Source of the DNA: an uncultured Pirellulaceae bacterium
Lineage (GTDB): Bacteria; Planctomycetota; Planctomycetia; Pirellulales; Pirellulaceae
Reading direction: 5' to 3'
NCBI GenBank assembly: GCA_937929805.1
Contig: CALFUT010000008.1
Coordinates: 1-64,000 of the forward strand
Length of the DNA stretch: 64,000 nt
A model generated the notes under the pieces. It saw nothing but the letters and a program-made list of their open reading frames with translations. It did not search any database and was not told the DNA's origin. Positions 10,656-19,476 of this stretch are shown here, piece after piece. Position 1 is the stretch's first letter. Every line of letters begins with the position of its first letter. A program made the translations under genes and the position numbers.

Positions 10656-13600
10656 TTAAGCGTCTTTGTCGTGTTCGTCATGATCGTGACCTTCGTGGTC
10701 ATGGTCGTGATCCTTTTCGCCTTCATGATGGTCATGCTGTTCGTTGTGACCGCCATGCAGGTACTGCGGAATTGAATTTCGATCGTCGAATTCCATCAAC
10801 GCCGGATGAACGTTGCGAACGCGAGCCAAGTACTTGGTCCGCGGACGGTTGTTCAGCTCTTCCAGCATCACGTAAGCTCGTGGGTTCGCATGAGCCTTCG
10901 CGACATCACTTTCGGCGTTGTGCAAGTCGCCGAACTTGATTGCCTTGGTCGGACAAGCGTCCTGACAGGCGGTCGTGATTTCGTTGGGACCGATCGGACG
11001 CCGGCCTTCGTTGTTCGCTTGAATTTTGGTGTTCTGGATACGTTGCACGCAGTAGGTGCATTTCTCCATCACGCCCCGAGTTCGGACGGTGACTTCTGGA
11101 TTCATCATCAAGTGCTGCAGGTCACGGTCACCCGGCTGAAGCTTGTCGGCACCCGGATATTTCAGGAACGTCTTCGCGTCTGCATAGTTGAAGAAGTTGA
11201 AGCGGCGAACCTTGTAAGGACAGTTGTTGCCGCAATATCGAGTTCCAATACAACGGTTGTAAACCATGTCGTTCAAGCCCTCACTGCTATGAACGGTGGC
11301 TGCCACCGGGCAAACGGTCTCACACGGAGCGTTTTCGCAATGGTGGCACGTTACCGGTTGATGCACGATCTGTTTGTCACCTTCGTCAGCCGAATCGGTG
11401 TACAAGTTGTCGCCGTAGTAGCGATCGATCCGCATCCAATGCATTTCTCGGCCACGCCAAACATCAGCTTTGCCGACCACTGGAATGTTGTTCTCTGACT
11501 GACAAGCGATTACGCAGCTGTTGCAGCCGGTACACTTGTTCAAGTCGATCGACATGCCCCAAATGTTGGTCGTTGTTGGGTCCTTGCCGTAGTATTTTTT
11601 GGGATCCTCGTTGGCATAGCTTTGACGCACGCCGGGTGTCAGATCGAAAAGCTCGTGGTGCATGTGAAACGCTTCGGGCCACTGCGGAGCATGAGCAGCA
11701 TGCCCATGATCATCGTGATCGCCATGACCATGATCGCCGTGACCTTCGCCGTCGTGCAAATCGCCGTCCCCGTGAGCTTCCTTTGCATCCGCCTCTTCGT
11801 CGGCCGGTCGAGTGAAACTGACTTGGCCGATGACCGGCAACTGTCCTTTTTTCAGCAGCGACGCGTGGCCCTTGTCGCCATCACCATGACCATCGCCATG
11901 GTCTTCATGGATTTCGTCCATTGGGTGCTTGGTCAGAAACTCGCTGTAGCTTTCGAAGGAACCCTCACGCAGCAAGGCACTCCGCTTGGTTTCTGATTTG
12001 TCCGCGTCGCGGAACATGCGAGCCTGAATTTCGTCACGGCCTGTGGCGTCGATGGTCCACGGTTCTTGCACAAGAGCCAACTTGTAACTGGTGCCGGTCG
12101 GCTGAATCACACTCGATTTTAAGCCCGTAGCCAGCAGCCAGTTTTCAACCGAACGCAATGGAGAAACGTCCACACCAATGGATGGGATGTTCTTTGCTTC
12201 ATCACCGCCGACGCGACCGGCAGCCGTGCGACCGTATCCGATTTCAACGCCCACCGAACCGTCAGCCTGACCGGGTTGAATGTTGACCGGCAGTGAAACT
12301 TCAGCGCCATTCAATTTCAGCGTCATCAACTTGCCCTGCTTCAGACCAAGTTTCTTTCCTGTCGCGGGGCTGACACTGACAACATTGTCCCAAGAGATTT
12401 TGGTGAAGAAGTCTGGCAGTTCTTGAAGCCAGCTATTGTTCGCATGGCGACCATCGTAGACCGAGTTGCTGGTCGCGAAGACAATCTCAACGCTTTCGCC
12501 GTCCCAAGGCTTCGCCCAATCGCTGAAGTCTTCAATCGAGTTCTCTTTGTTGGCCGAAGGAGCCGCTGCCTTAGCTGCGGAGTCGGCTATGAAGCCATCA
12601 TGCACCGCCTGCTGCCACTCGGATTCACCAAGCTCATGAGTCTTCTGCACGATCTGCTGACTATCAACTTCTTCAAGACCCATCAACGCCGAAAGTGTTT
12701 CTAAATCCGACTTGCCGCCGAACAGCGGATTGATCAATCGCTGGCCGATCAGCACCGATCCATCGAATGCATACCCGTCCTGCCATGATTCCAGCGGATG
12801 AGCCATTGCGCTGACCCATTGGCATTTAAGGCTGGTCTCGTTGTTGACGGAGGAGATGTGTAGCGAGTGATCCAGTTTGCCGATCAGCGAACCGAAGGCC
12901 AACGAACGCGGAGCGTCATAAACCGGGTTGCCGCCAAGCATGACCAAGCTCTTGATCTGGCCGCCTTCGATCTGATTGGCAAGATCAGTGATCGAGTCCA
13001 ATGTGGAAACGCGATCGGCGTCCGGTAGCTCGCTAAGCAAAACCGTTTCCCCAATGTTGCCCAGCTCTTCGTTTAACTGGTGAACAACGGCGTGAACGAT
13101 CGGTGGCTGACGTTCGCCGGCAACGATTACACCTTTACCCTTGTTCTCGATCAGGTCCGACGCGATCGCGGCAAGCATCTTCTCGCGATACGGCAACGAC
13201 TTGTCGACCTCGGTCTTGCCTGCTCGGACAGCCTCTGCCAACGCACCGACGAACTCGATAATTCGTTGCGACGGCAACGCTAGGCGATGGTCGGCGGCAG
13301 CACCGGTAACTGAAAACTGGCTTTCGATTGAATACAAACGGCTCATGCCGTTACCGCTATCAACATCGCGGCCCATGGCAAAGGTGAAGCTGTTGGCGAT
13401 GCCGGCTGGGTCGAGCCCAAGGATGTCGGCGTCCAATGTCACGATGACTTTGGCCTTGTCCAATGCGTAGGTTGCACGATGAGGCTTTCCAAAAGCCAGC
13501 TTGCTGCCCTCACGCGTGTTATCGTCGGCGACCGCGGCGTAAGTGAACCACGCCCCGCCCTTCTTCATGAACTCGCGTTGCAAACGGAATAGACTTGGCG

Positions 13601-14162
13601 ATGAAGTCGGCTCGGCCAAAATCGCGACACCACTAAGATCGGCCTTTGAGAGAATCTTGCCAAACTCATCCGACAACGATTCCCAAGTTGTTTCAACCTG
13701 TTGATCGCCTTTGCCGGCAGCCTTCAGCGGAGCCCGCAAACGATCGGGATCGTAAAACTCAAGCATGCGAGCCTGAGTAAACGTCGACGAACCACCCATC
13801 GAACCCGGGTGATCTGGGCTGCCGTCCAGCTTGATTGGACGACCGTCGTAATTCGTTGAAATCAGCGGCTGTGCCACGCCACCGTAGTCCAACATCGTAG
13901 CGAATTTGTCGGGAATGCCCGGGATTCGGCCCTGAGGACGAAACGCAAACGGGGCAATCGTTTCTTCTTCGTACCGACAACCGGTCGCACCACCCAGTGC
14001 CAGCGAGGCACCCATCAATTGCAGCCAGCGACGGCGTGAAAGGCCGTCGTCGTGATAGTCGGTGGCGGCACCAAAATCGTGATCAATCGCTTCGTTGAAG
14101 CCGGGCATGTCAGCCAAAGCGTCAGCGTTAAGGTGATTGGCGGTGTTGCGAGGTTTATTCAT
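10656..14162 (-). CDS. actB: ACIII subunit ActB: molybdopterin-oxidoreductase-like domain fused to 4-cluster ferredoxin domain
   Basis: Peripheral iron-sulfur subunit of ACIII, 1168 residues. A twin-arginine signal is visible at about 42-62 (SRRRWLQL, hydrophobic stretch, Cys62), so it is exported folded and may also be lipid-anchored. Residues 65-720 resemble the catalytic subunit of molybdopterin oxidoreductases; ActB proteins are known to lack the cofactor. The C-terminal 300 residues are NrfC-like, with Cys groups [37 protein letters not shown] and CQDACP for four clusters. His/Asp/Gly-rich tracts lie between the domains and at the extreme C-terminus. It follows actA after 87 bases. Confidence 0.96.
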   Translation of the reverse strand: MNKPRNTANHLNADALADMPGFNEAIDHDFGAATDYHDDGLSRRRWLQLMGASLALGGATGCRYEEETIAPFAFRPQGRIPGIPDKFATMLDYGGVAQPLISTNYDGRPIKLDGSPDHPGSMGGSSTFTQARMLEFYDPDRLRAPLKAAGKGDQQVETTWESLSDEFGKILSKADLSGVAILAEPTSSPSLFRLQREFMKKGGAWFTYAAVADDNTREGSKLAFGKPHRATYALDKAKVIVTLDADILGLDPAGIANSFTFAMGRDVDSGNGMSRLYSIESQFSVTGAAADHRLALPSQRIIEFVGALAEAVRAGKTEVDKSLPYREKMLAAIASDLIENKGKGVIVAGERQPPIVHAVVHQLNEELGNIGETVLLSELPDADRVSTLDSITDLANQIEGGQIKSLVMLGGNPVYDAPRSLAFGSLIGKLDHSLHISSVNNETSLKCQWVSAMAHPLESWQDGYAFDGSVLIGQRLINPLFGGKSDLETLSALMGLEEVDSQQIVQKTHELGESEWQQAVHDGFIADSAAKAAAPSANKENSIEDFSDWAKPWDGESVEIVFATSNSVYDGRHANNSWLQELPDFFTKISWDNVVSVSPATGKKLGLKQGKLMTLKLNGAEVSLPVNIQPGQADGSVGVEIGYGRTAAGRVGGDEAKNIPSIGVDVSPLRSVENWLLATGLKSSVIQPTGTSYKLALVQEPWTIDATGRDEIQARMFRDADKSETKRSALLREGSFESYSEFLTKHPMDEIHEDHGDGHGDGDKGHASLLKKGQLPVIGQVSFTRPADEEADAKEAHGDGDLHDGEGHGDHGHGDHDDHGHAAHAPQWPEAFHMHHELFDLTPGVRQSYANEDPKKYYGKDPTTTNIWGMSIDLNKCTGCNSCVIACQSENNIPVVGKADVWRGREMHWMRIDRYYGDNLYTDSADEGDKQIVHQPVTCHHCENAPCETVCPVAATVHSSEGLNDMVYNRCIGTRYCGNNCPYKVRRFNFFNYADAKTFLKYPGADKLQPGDRDLQHLMMNPEVTVRTRGVMEKCTYCVQRIQNTKIQANNEGRRPIGPNEITTACQDACPTKAIKFGDLHNAESDVAKAHANPRAYVMLEELNNRPRTKYLARVRNVHPALMEFDDRNSIPQYLHGGHNEQHDHHEGEKDHDHDHEGHDHDEHDKDA

Positions 14163-14249
14163 TTGAATCGTTATCTTTGAAACTCGTTCCGGTCGGACAG
14201 GAACGACTGGCAGTTGTTGGGTGCAGTCAGCTGTTAATTCAGTTCGGCT

Positions 14250-14945
14250 CTAGCGATGACAGGTCGAGCAATTGATCTTTGGGTTCACTTCAAGCTCTTT
14301 CGCCCACTTTGCGTGGTACTCGTTCGGGTTCTCGAATTCCATATCCAGCTGAGTCACCAAGCTTGGATCGCGAACAGGAAGCAGGCCCTTTTCTGTGTTT
14401 TTGCGGTGACAATCGAGACACCATTTCATGGACAGCGACTCGACCTGAGTCACAACTTCCATCTGATCGACTCGGCCGTGACACAAAACACAGCTGACAC
14501 CTTTGTTGATGTGAGCACTATGATTGAAGTAAACGAAGTCCGGCAGGTCGTGAACTCGCTTCCACGGAACTGGATCGCCTGTTTCTAGACTCTTTCGGAT
14601 CGGCTCAAGGTTTGCGTTCTCGGCGTGGATGACGCCCAGCGTTCGACCATCGGCAGCGGTTCGATTTCCGCCGTGGCAATTGCCGCAAGTCGCCGTTGGA
14701 GGCACGGCCGCATGGCCAGCTTTCTCAACCGTGTTGTGACAGTAACGACAGTCCATTTTCAGCTTGCCCGCGTGCAACTTGTGGCTGAACGGAACCGGTT
14801 GTTTTGGCTGATGGCCCACGTTCACGATCGACGGATGGATCGCCGCGAACAGGCAGGTGGCCAAGTATCCACCCACCGTGAGTGCAGTGATGGCCGCCAA
14901 AGCGGTGAACTTATTAACCCAAGTGGGAAAATGGAACTCTTGCAT
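14250..14945 (-). CDS. actA: ACIII subunit ActA, pentahaem cytochrome c
   Basis: Membrane-anchored pentahaem cytochrome c, first gene of the operon. The 231 residues contain one N-terminal hydrophobic helix (about 14-36) and five haem-binding CxxCH motifs at 66-70, 87-91, 152-156, 176-180 and 226-230, the last at the very C-terminus. Extra His residues (for example in PFSHKLHAG and NHSAHINKG) can act as distal ligands. In ACIII this subunit gathers electrons from ActB and passes them to the haem of ActE or to the oxidase. Upstream is a 538-base gap with a divergent gene, so the operon promoter should lie there. Confidence 0.96.
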   Translation of the reverse strand: MQEFHFPTWVNKFTALAAITALTVGGYLATCLFAAIHPSIVNVGHQPKQPVPFSHKLHAGKLKMDCRYCHNTVEKAGHAAVPPTATCGNCHGGNRTAADGRTLGVIHAENANLEPIRKSLETGDPVPWKRVHDLPDFVYFNHSAHINKGVSCVLCHGRVDQMEVVTQVESLSMKWCLDCHRKNTEKGLLPVRDPSLVTQLDMEFENPNEYHAKWAKELEVNPKINCSTCHR

Positions 14946-15483
14946 CGAGAATCATCCGATCTTCACGGGAGCGAAAATCGGCCTTTGAAACTGGAAAAAC
15001 CGGCATGAAAACGACTTTTTAAGACGGCCGAAATCACTTCTGTCGTCAGGAAACGTCTACATATTCAATCGAAGAATCTAAACCAAAGTAACCGGGCGTT
15101 CGAGGGGCAAAAGTGTCCCACTCAAAAGGGGGGTGGTCAAGTCGGCTCAAGTTGATGTTAACCGGGGAGGATTGGGTCGATTTTGCAGAAGCACACAATT
15201 TGCGCCAGAGAATTGGGCGAGATGCGGCACCTGCTATTCAATAGAGCGATCGGGTTATTCCCTGATGAAAGACGGCAAGTCGCCCTTGATTGCTAAGGCA
15301 CGTTCCGCTCAATGGGCCTATAATGGAGGTGTAAGGCAGAAGGCAAGTTAATACTTACCGCTAAATACATCGAAACCTCGAAGGATTTCCTTCATTTGAC
15401 GGTGGGTTTTATTCTGCCGCTTGCCTCAATCCGAATTTCTCAGTTCTGAATTCACCATTTCCCAGCGTTTGGCTGTCAGATCC
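14946..15483. other. Intergenic region between divergent actA and nucleotidyltransferase-fold gene
   Basis: About 540 bases with no convincing gene. It should hold the promoter of the act-cta operon on the minus strand, but I cannot point to a clean -35/-10 pair. Its right part contains a 93-bp palindromic repeat (listed separately). The plus-strand sequence CCTATAAT just before the repeat (about 15317-15324) resembles a -10 box for the rightward gene but has no good -35 partner. Confidence 0.6.
15334..15426 (+). repeat. 93-bp imperfect palindromic repeat, copy 1
   Basis: The left end AGGCAGAAGGCAAGTT with TACCG is mirrored by a right end whose reverse complement reads AGGCAAGCGGCAGAAT with ACCG, so the whole element can fold into one long hairpin. 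The centre differs from the other copies while both arms and the exact length are kept. It ends inside the open frame of the downstream gene if a TTG start at 15421 is used, which argues for the later ATG start of that gene. Copies 2 and 3 lie at 32613-32705 and 35886-35978. Confidence 0.85.
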
Positions 15484-16257
15484 ATGTCCACCGATGCTTC
15501 GAGAGCAGAATTAATCGCCCGGCGTAACGCCGCGATGGCGGAAATATCGCGAGGCTGGGAGGGACATGACGATCTCGACCCGACAGGACCATCCGGGCAC
15601 GAGTACGGAATTTCCCAGAGCACTCGTCTAACCAGTGATTACCGCCAACAACATCGGAAGGACGCGATGGACATTACTCCGCGGCAAGTCATGGACTGTT
15701 TGATCGACGCGAGGGTCAAAGACTGGGTATTGATGGGGCTGCATGGATACGTTGGCTACCTGCCGATGCCCCGCGCGACTCAAGATGTTGACGTCATGGT
15801 GTCCGCTCGTGAATCCGAAAAAGCAGTAGAGGCGATTCAGGCTCGGTGGCCTACTCTGGAAATTACCCGATTTCCTGTCGTCATTCGTTTTGGTGATCCG
15901 GCCGACCTAGATGCTCACGGCAAAGCGAAGCAGGTGATCGATCTGATGCTGCCCAATAGCCAGTTTCAGAAGACTATCTTGAGCAAGCACGTCAAAATTG
16001 ACGATCAAACCGGTGATCGTTACCCGACGGTAGAGGCGGCGATCGTTTCCAAGTACTCGGCCGTGATCTCTCGCCATCGAAAAATGGGAAAAAAACAGAT
16101 TGACGCAGGTGACCTGTATCATTTGATTCAGGCAAATCAGCCGACGACGCGAACGGATGTTTTGCACAGTCTTGCTGAGGAAATCTGGACTGGAGGCGGA
16201 GACGATATTCTCGATTTCGTTCAACGGGCGCTCAACAACGAGTCTTTCGATGTTTAA
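15484..16257 (+). CDS. Nucleotidyltransferase-fold protein (AbiEii/DUF6036-like), function unknown
   Basis: About 257 residues. An N-terminal polar segment of 60 residues is followed by a domain with a nucleotidyltransferase-like pattern: ITPRQVMDCLIDARVKDWVLMGLHG, then RATQDVDVMV, where the paired Asp residues resemble the metal-binding motif, and later a third acidic region AKQVIDLML. This layout resembles AbiEii-like and DUF6036 proteins, some of which are toxins, but no antitoxin partner is visible beside it. The ATG at 15484 is chosen because the earlier TTG lies in a repeat; an ATG at 15667 is also possible. It converges with regA. Confidence 0.7.
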   Translation: MSTDASRAELIARRNAAMAEISRGWEGHDDLDPTGPSGHEYGISQSTRLTSDYRQQHRKDAMDITPRQVMDCLIDARVKDWVLMGLHGYVGYLPMPRATQDVDVMVSARESEKAVEAIQARWPTLEITRFPVVIRFGDPADLDAHGKAKQVIDLMLPNSQFQKTILSKHVKIDDQTGDRYPTVEAAIVSKYSAVISRHRKMGKKQIDAGDLYHLIQANQPTTRTDVLHSLAEEIWTGGGDDILDFVQRALNNESFDV

Positions 16258-16283
16258 CCCTCGTGGTTCGTCAAACGTTAATG

Positions 16284-16350
16284 TTCGGGTTGGCTCGCTG
16301 AAAACGCCCGGTATTTCAAAGACGAAATCAATTGCCAGCCCGAATTTTTA
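16284..16350 (+). terminator. Hairpin with T-tract after the nucleotidyltransferase-fold gene
   Basis: Arms TTCGGGTTGGC (16284-16294) and GCCAGCCCGAA (16334-16344) pair over 11 positions with one G-T wobble, and TTTTTA follows directly. The 39-base loop is long for a simple intrinsic terminator. Position, 27 bases after the stop codon and between converging genes, supports a terminator role. Confidence 0.45.
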
Positions 16351-16385
16351 TTCATGACAAACCACTCGTTCTTGGTCTAACTTAG

Positions 16386-16452
16386 ATTTTAGGGTTGGTC
16401 ATTCGTTTCAGCTCGACAAACACGTAACGTATCGTATCGGCAACCCTAAAAT
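16386..16452. repeat. Perfect 12-bp inverted repeat between convergent genes
   Basis: ATTTTAGGGTTG at 16386-16397 is exactly mirrored by CAACCCTAAAAT at 16441-16452, with 43 bases between. It lies just before the regA stop on the other strand, so it may terminate regA transcription or be a remnant of a small mobile palindrome. Confidence 0.6.
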
Positions 16453-16469
16453 TAAATCTGGATGAAGCA

Positions 16470-16997
16470 CTAGGGAGCGTTCTTTTTCAGCTTTCGCTGT
16501 AGCGTTCGCCGAGGGATATCAAGCCTTCTGGCCGCCTCGGAAATGTTGCCGCCCGAATCGCGTAAGACTCGTTGGATATGTTCCCACTGCGCTTCTGCAA
16601 GCGATGGAGGAGGAATTTCAGGGGTTGGAAGCGGCCCCGGATTCTCCTCGAATGCCGCCAGAACTTGATCCGCATCGGCGGGCTTGGTCACGTAACCAAC
16701 CGCCCCCAGTTTGACCGCTTCGACGGCGTTGGTGATGCTACCGTAACCCGTCAAAATGACCACTTTCGTCTCGGGAGACTTCTCGCGAATCGACTTCAGC
16801 AATTCCATCCCGGTTTTACCCGGCATCTTCAGATCCAACACCGCCATGTCTGGCTTGTGCCGGGCAGCGATGTCAATCGCCTGTTCATACTCACCGGCGA
16901 TCGTGACGATCAGACCTCGCTTGGAAAATGCTTTCTCCAATCGGTTGCGAAGTACGTCATCGTCATCGACGACAAGAATTGTTTGAGTGGCTTCCAT
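16470..16997 (-). CDS. regA: RegA/PrrA-type redox response regulator
   Basis: Two-domain response regulator of the RegA/ActR/PrrA group. From the ATG ending at 16997 (175 residues) the receiver shows the acidic pocket at 11-14, phospho-acceptor Asp55 in LDLKMPG and Lys105 in VTKPAD. A proline-rich linker (119-131) leads to a Fis-like helix-turn-helix at 149-171 (NISEAARRLDIPRRTLQRKL), close to the invariant RegA HTH. Upstream in-frame ATGs at 17021, 17027 and 17057 would add up to 20 residues. It lies downstream of the sensor gene in the same orientation, and this system commonly controls respiratory and photosynthetic genes; the ACIII/caa3 operon next door is a likely target. Confidence 0.92.
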   Translation of the reverse strand: MEATQTILVVDDDDVLRNRLEKAFSKRGLIVTIAGEYEQAIDIAARHKPDMAVLDLKMPGKTGMELLKSIREKSPETKVVILTGYGSITNAVEAVKLGAVGYVTKPADADQVLAAFEENPGPLPTPEIPPPSLAEAQWEHIQRVLRDSGGNISEAARRLDIPRRTLQRKLKKNAP

Positions 16998-17121
16998 GGT
17001 GGCATCCAAAAATGCATTCATATTCATCACATTTCCAAGCTTCGTCCAAACCAACACTCAGCGGTAGACGACCAATAACAAAATCGCTGACCGACCAACA
17101 TGATTTGAAACGATCCTTATT

Positions 17122-18462
17122 TTAACCGATTGAGTTCCGAGAATCTGCTGGCAGCCTAATGGAGACGCAGGTTCCGCGGCCCGGACTTGATTCAAAACTC
17201 AGATCGCCGCCTAGCCGAGTCAGCACGTTTTGAGCCAGAAACACGCCCAGCCCCATCCCCTTTCCGGGCGGTTTGGTTGTGAAAAACGGTTCACTTACTC
17301 TTTCCAACTGCTCAGCGGACATTCCTGCACCTTGGTCTCGAATCTCCCACGTCCAAACATCGCCCGACGCGTGTCCTTCACGGTCGATATCGACCAGAAC
17401 CGGACGATCCGATGGATCGGCGTCGATCGCATTTTGAATCAAACACCTCAAAGCCTGCGAAAGGCCGTCCAACGGAACGAAAACGCTTAGGTTGTCTGAA
17501 TCGGAGGGCAGTGACACTTGCACTCGACCCGGTTGAGTTAAACCGTCAATCGTGGCGTCAGACAACTGCTCAATTGAGCACTGGCGGAAGGATTCTCCGA
17601 TGGTTTCTCCCGCGTGCCCCGCCATTCGATCAAGAATCACACGGCAGCGAGTCAATTGACTGCGGATCAATTGAACGTCCTCGACGACATCGGCAAACTC
17701 GGGCACGACCGCCGCCTGTTCTTCGACTGCTTGCTCGACATCCTTCGCGACGACCGCAATCGTGCTCAATGGAGTCGCCAGCTCGTGTGCCGCTCCAGCT
17801 GCCAACGTGCCCAACGCTTCGATTTTTTCGCTACGAGCCTGCACGGCTTCCGCCTCGCGGACGGCCTCTTGGTGTTCCGCCAGCTCGCCAGTCAGTCGAG
17901 TCATGAAGTACACGATCACGCCGCTGCAAGTTGAAAACGCCACCAACGCACCAAGGTGCTGTAATTTCAGATCGGAACCTTTTTCGATCGGTAGAAACCC
18001 AAGATCCAGCGGCGGCAAAGGTTGATGATGCAGCAGCAAACCAGCGAAACACAACACCGTCAAACCGTTAATGGCCAGCGTCCAGTTTCGGTCTAACAAT
18101 AAAGCGCACAAACTAAGATTGACAAAGAAGAACAGCTGGAACGGGTTGTTGGGCCCGCCGGTCGAGTACAACAATCCGGTCAGAGACAGCAGGTCGACAA
18201 CCAGCACCAGCCCCAGCATCAGGTTCCACGGATACGTGTGGCCGTCGGCCCGGTTCTTCCAGTTTCGGAACATGACCGTCAGCAAGATATTGGAGATCAC
18301 GGTCAGCAGCACTAAACCGACAACCGTCTTGGCCATCGGGATTTCGATACCAAATAGCCAAACAACTGCGGCACTGGTCACCAGCTGTCCGATCACGGCC
18401 ACCCATCGCAGTTGAATTAGCCATGCGGCGTTTCGTTGATATCGGGTTGAGGGGCTAAACAT
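17122..18462 (-). CDS. regB: RegB/PrrB-type redox sensor histidine kinase
   Basis: Membrane sensor kinase. From the ATG ending at 18462 it has 446 residues: six hydrophobic segments over about 15-190, with the ubiquinone-sensing signature GGPNNPF at 102-108; H-box His226 in GAAHELATPLSTI; and an ATP-binding domain with NAIDAD, DQGAGM and PGKGMGLGVF. Cys273 in TRCRVIL sits where RegB has its redox-active cysteine, so both known redox inputs appear conserved. The open frame runs 35 codons further upstream but would overlap the divergent gene. Only 124 bases separate it from regA, so the pair is probably one transcript. Confidence 0.94.
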   Translation of the reverse strand: MFSPSTRYQRNAAWLIQLRWVAVIGQLVTSAAVVWLFGIEIPMAKTVVGLVLLTVISNILLTVMFRNWKNRADGHTYPWNLMLGLVLVVDLLSLTGLLYSTGGPNNPFQLFFFVNLSLCALLLDRNWTLAINGLTVLCFAGLLLHHQPLPPLDLGFLPIEKGSDLKLQHLGALVAFSTCSGVIVYFMTRLTGELAEHQEAVREAEAVQARSEKIEALGTLAAGAAHELATPLSTIAVVAKDVEQAVEEQAAVVPEFADVVEDVQLIRSQLTRCRVILDRMAGHAGETIGESFRQCSIEQLSDATIDGLTQPGRVQVSLPSDSDNLSVFVPLDGLSQALRCLIQNAIDADPSDRPVLVDIDREGHASGDVWTWEIRDQGAGMSAEQLERVSEPFFTTKPPGKGMGLGVFLAQNVLTRLGGDLSFESSPGRGTCVSIRLPADSRNSIG

Positions 18463-18504
18463 AAAATTAAAACAGCGACGACGGGACAAATCCGAATTCC
18501 TGTT

Positions 18505-18515
18505 ATCATACCACA
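18505..18515 (-). promoter_or_regulatory. Possible extended -10 promoter for regB-regA
   Basis: On the minus strand the intergenic region reads TGTGGTATGAT, which fits an extended -10 element (TG, one base, TATGAT). A weak -35 candidate TTGCGA lies 19 bases upstream, slightly too far. It is about 42 bases before the regB ATG. The assignment rests on pattern only. Confidence 0.3.
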
Positions 18516-18546
18516 TTCGAATTTTCAAATCGCAAGTTTGCGAACG

Positions 18547-19104
18547 ATGACCATGGTTACCACTCAAGAAAAAAATGCGTTAGGCACTACTGGCCACCCC
18601 GCCAGTTCATCTCCGCAGCCCCAGACCGCTGCGCAACTGAAGGCACCTCGCCTGAGCGCCCACGGTTTGACCCTGGCGCTAATTCTAATGACTGCGATTC
18701 CGATCGGCACCGTGCTGGCGATCTGGACCTTTCTGCCTCAGGTCTACGAAGGCCAGTTGCAAGCAGCCGCGACGTCGGAGGGGCTGCCCCCAGCCGATTT
18801 TTACTTGCCGCGATACGATTTGCGTCCGCCATGGTCGGGCGGCGAGTTGATTCTGCACAACAACAGCGAGGACGACTGGAGTCACCTCAACATTCAGGTC
18901 AACGGCTTCTATCAGATTCACGATATCGAACCGATCCCGGCCGGTGAATCGAAAAGTTACAAGCTGGAGAAATTTCTCACGCGCTCGGGCGCTCGCTTCA
19001 AGCTCCAATACAACCAGTTGAAGAAAGTCCGCGTCTACGCCCGCCTCCCCGGCGGCAACCGCGCCACGTTTGCGCATGAATTTGAAACGGTGCCCGAAGG
19101 GTAA
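18547..19104 (+). CDS. Unknown single-helix membrane protein
   Basis: About 185 residues from the ATG at 18547 (a TTG at 18538 is in frame). A polar, Pro/Ser-rich start is followed by one strong hydrophobic helix at about residues 38-62, then a 120-residue periplasmic or luminal part with NNSEDDWSHLNIQVNGFY and a later RSGARFKLQYNQLKKVRVYARLPGG. The soluble part looks like a small beta-sandwich. It may be a planctomycete-restricted protein. It is divergent from regB with about 85 bases between, so both could share a control region. No functional claim is made. Confidence 0.7.
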   Translation: MTMVTTQEKNALGTTGHPASSSPQPQTAAQLKAPRLSAHGLTLALILMTAIPIGTVLAIWTFLPQVYEGQLQAAATSEGLPPADFYLPRYDLRPPWSGGELILHNNSEDDWSHLNIQVNGFYQIHDIEPIPAGESKSYKLEKFLTRSGARFKLQYNQLKKVRVYARLPGGNRATFAHEFETVPEG

Positions 19105-19476
19105 GGCGAACGGAGTTTCAAGTAGCGCACGAATTTTGTTCAGGTTTTGAACGCAGAGACCGCATTTCAAAACAGGGAGGGGAAGGCTCCGTCCGCCCCC
19201 CCGATGAATGATAACGCTCAAGCATACAACGCAACCAAAACAAAACTTAGCTCTCCACAAAAACGAGATTTCAGATTTTAAAACGCAGAGCCGCCGAGAG
19301 CGCAGAAAAGATCCTTGGACCAGAGCGCTGTGTCCACAGTGTTTCGAGATAAGATTTCCGAACAGGCAGGAGAAGGCTCCGGAGGAGTCCTCGTTGGTAG
19401 CTCGGCGGAGGAAGCCCCGAGAACTCTTGTTCCACAAAATGACGGGGCTGTCGAATCTTTCTCACCACAGGCCCAA
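19105..19476. other. Gene-poor stretch with short repeats
   Basis: 372 bases between converging genes. It contains two ACGCAGAG-type words (about 19150 and 19287), the 23-nt repeat CAGGGAGGGGAAGGCTCCGT (continuing CCG) at 19173-19195, and a related GGAGAAGGCTCCGGAGGAG at about 19371. Overlapping short open frames on both strands show no protein-like composition. I see no gene. Confidence 0.6.
19173..19195 (+). repeat. 23-nt GC-rich repeat, left copy
   Basis: Matches the reverse complement of 20649-20671 at 22 of 23 positions. The two copies are in inverted orientation on either side of the AEC permease gene. Similar 'AGGCTCC' words nearby (20557-20577, palindromic GGGCGAGGCTCCGCCCGAGCC) suggest a dispersed intergenic repeat family. 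Confidence 0.65.

Noticed and set aside
10806-11498. 230-codon plus-strand frame within actB
   Set aside because: Antisense to the conserved ferredoxin domain of ActB; composition is that of a shadow frame.
15133-15351. 72-codon frame upstream of the nucleotidyltransferase-fold gene
   Set aside because: It ends inside the 93-bp palindrome and has no domain, ribosome site or protein-like pattern.
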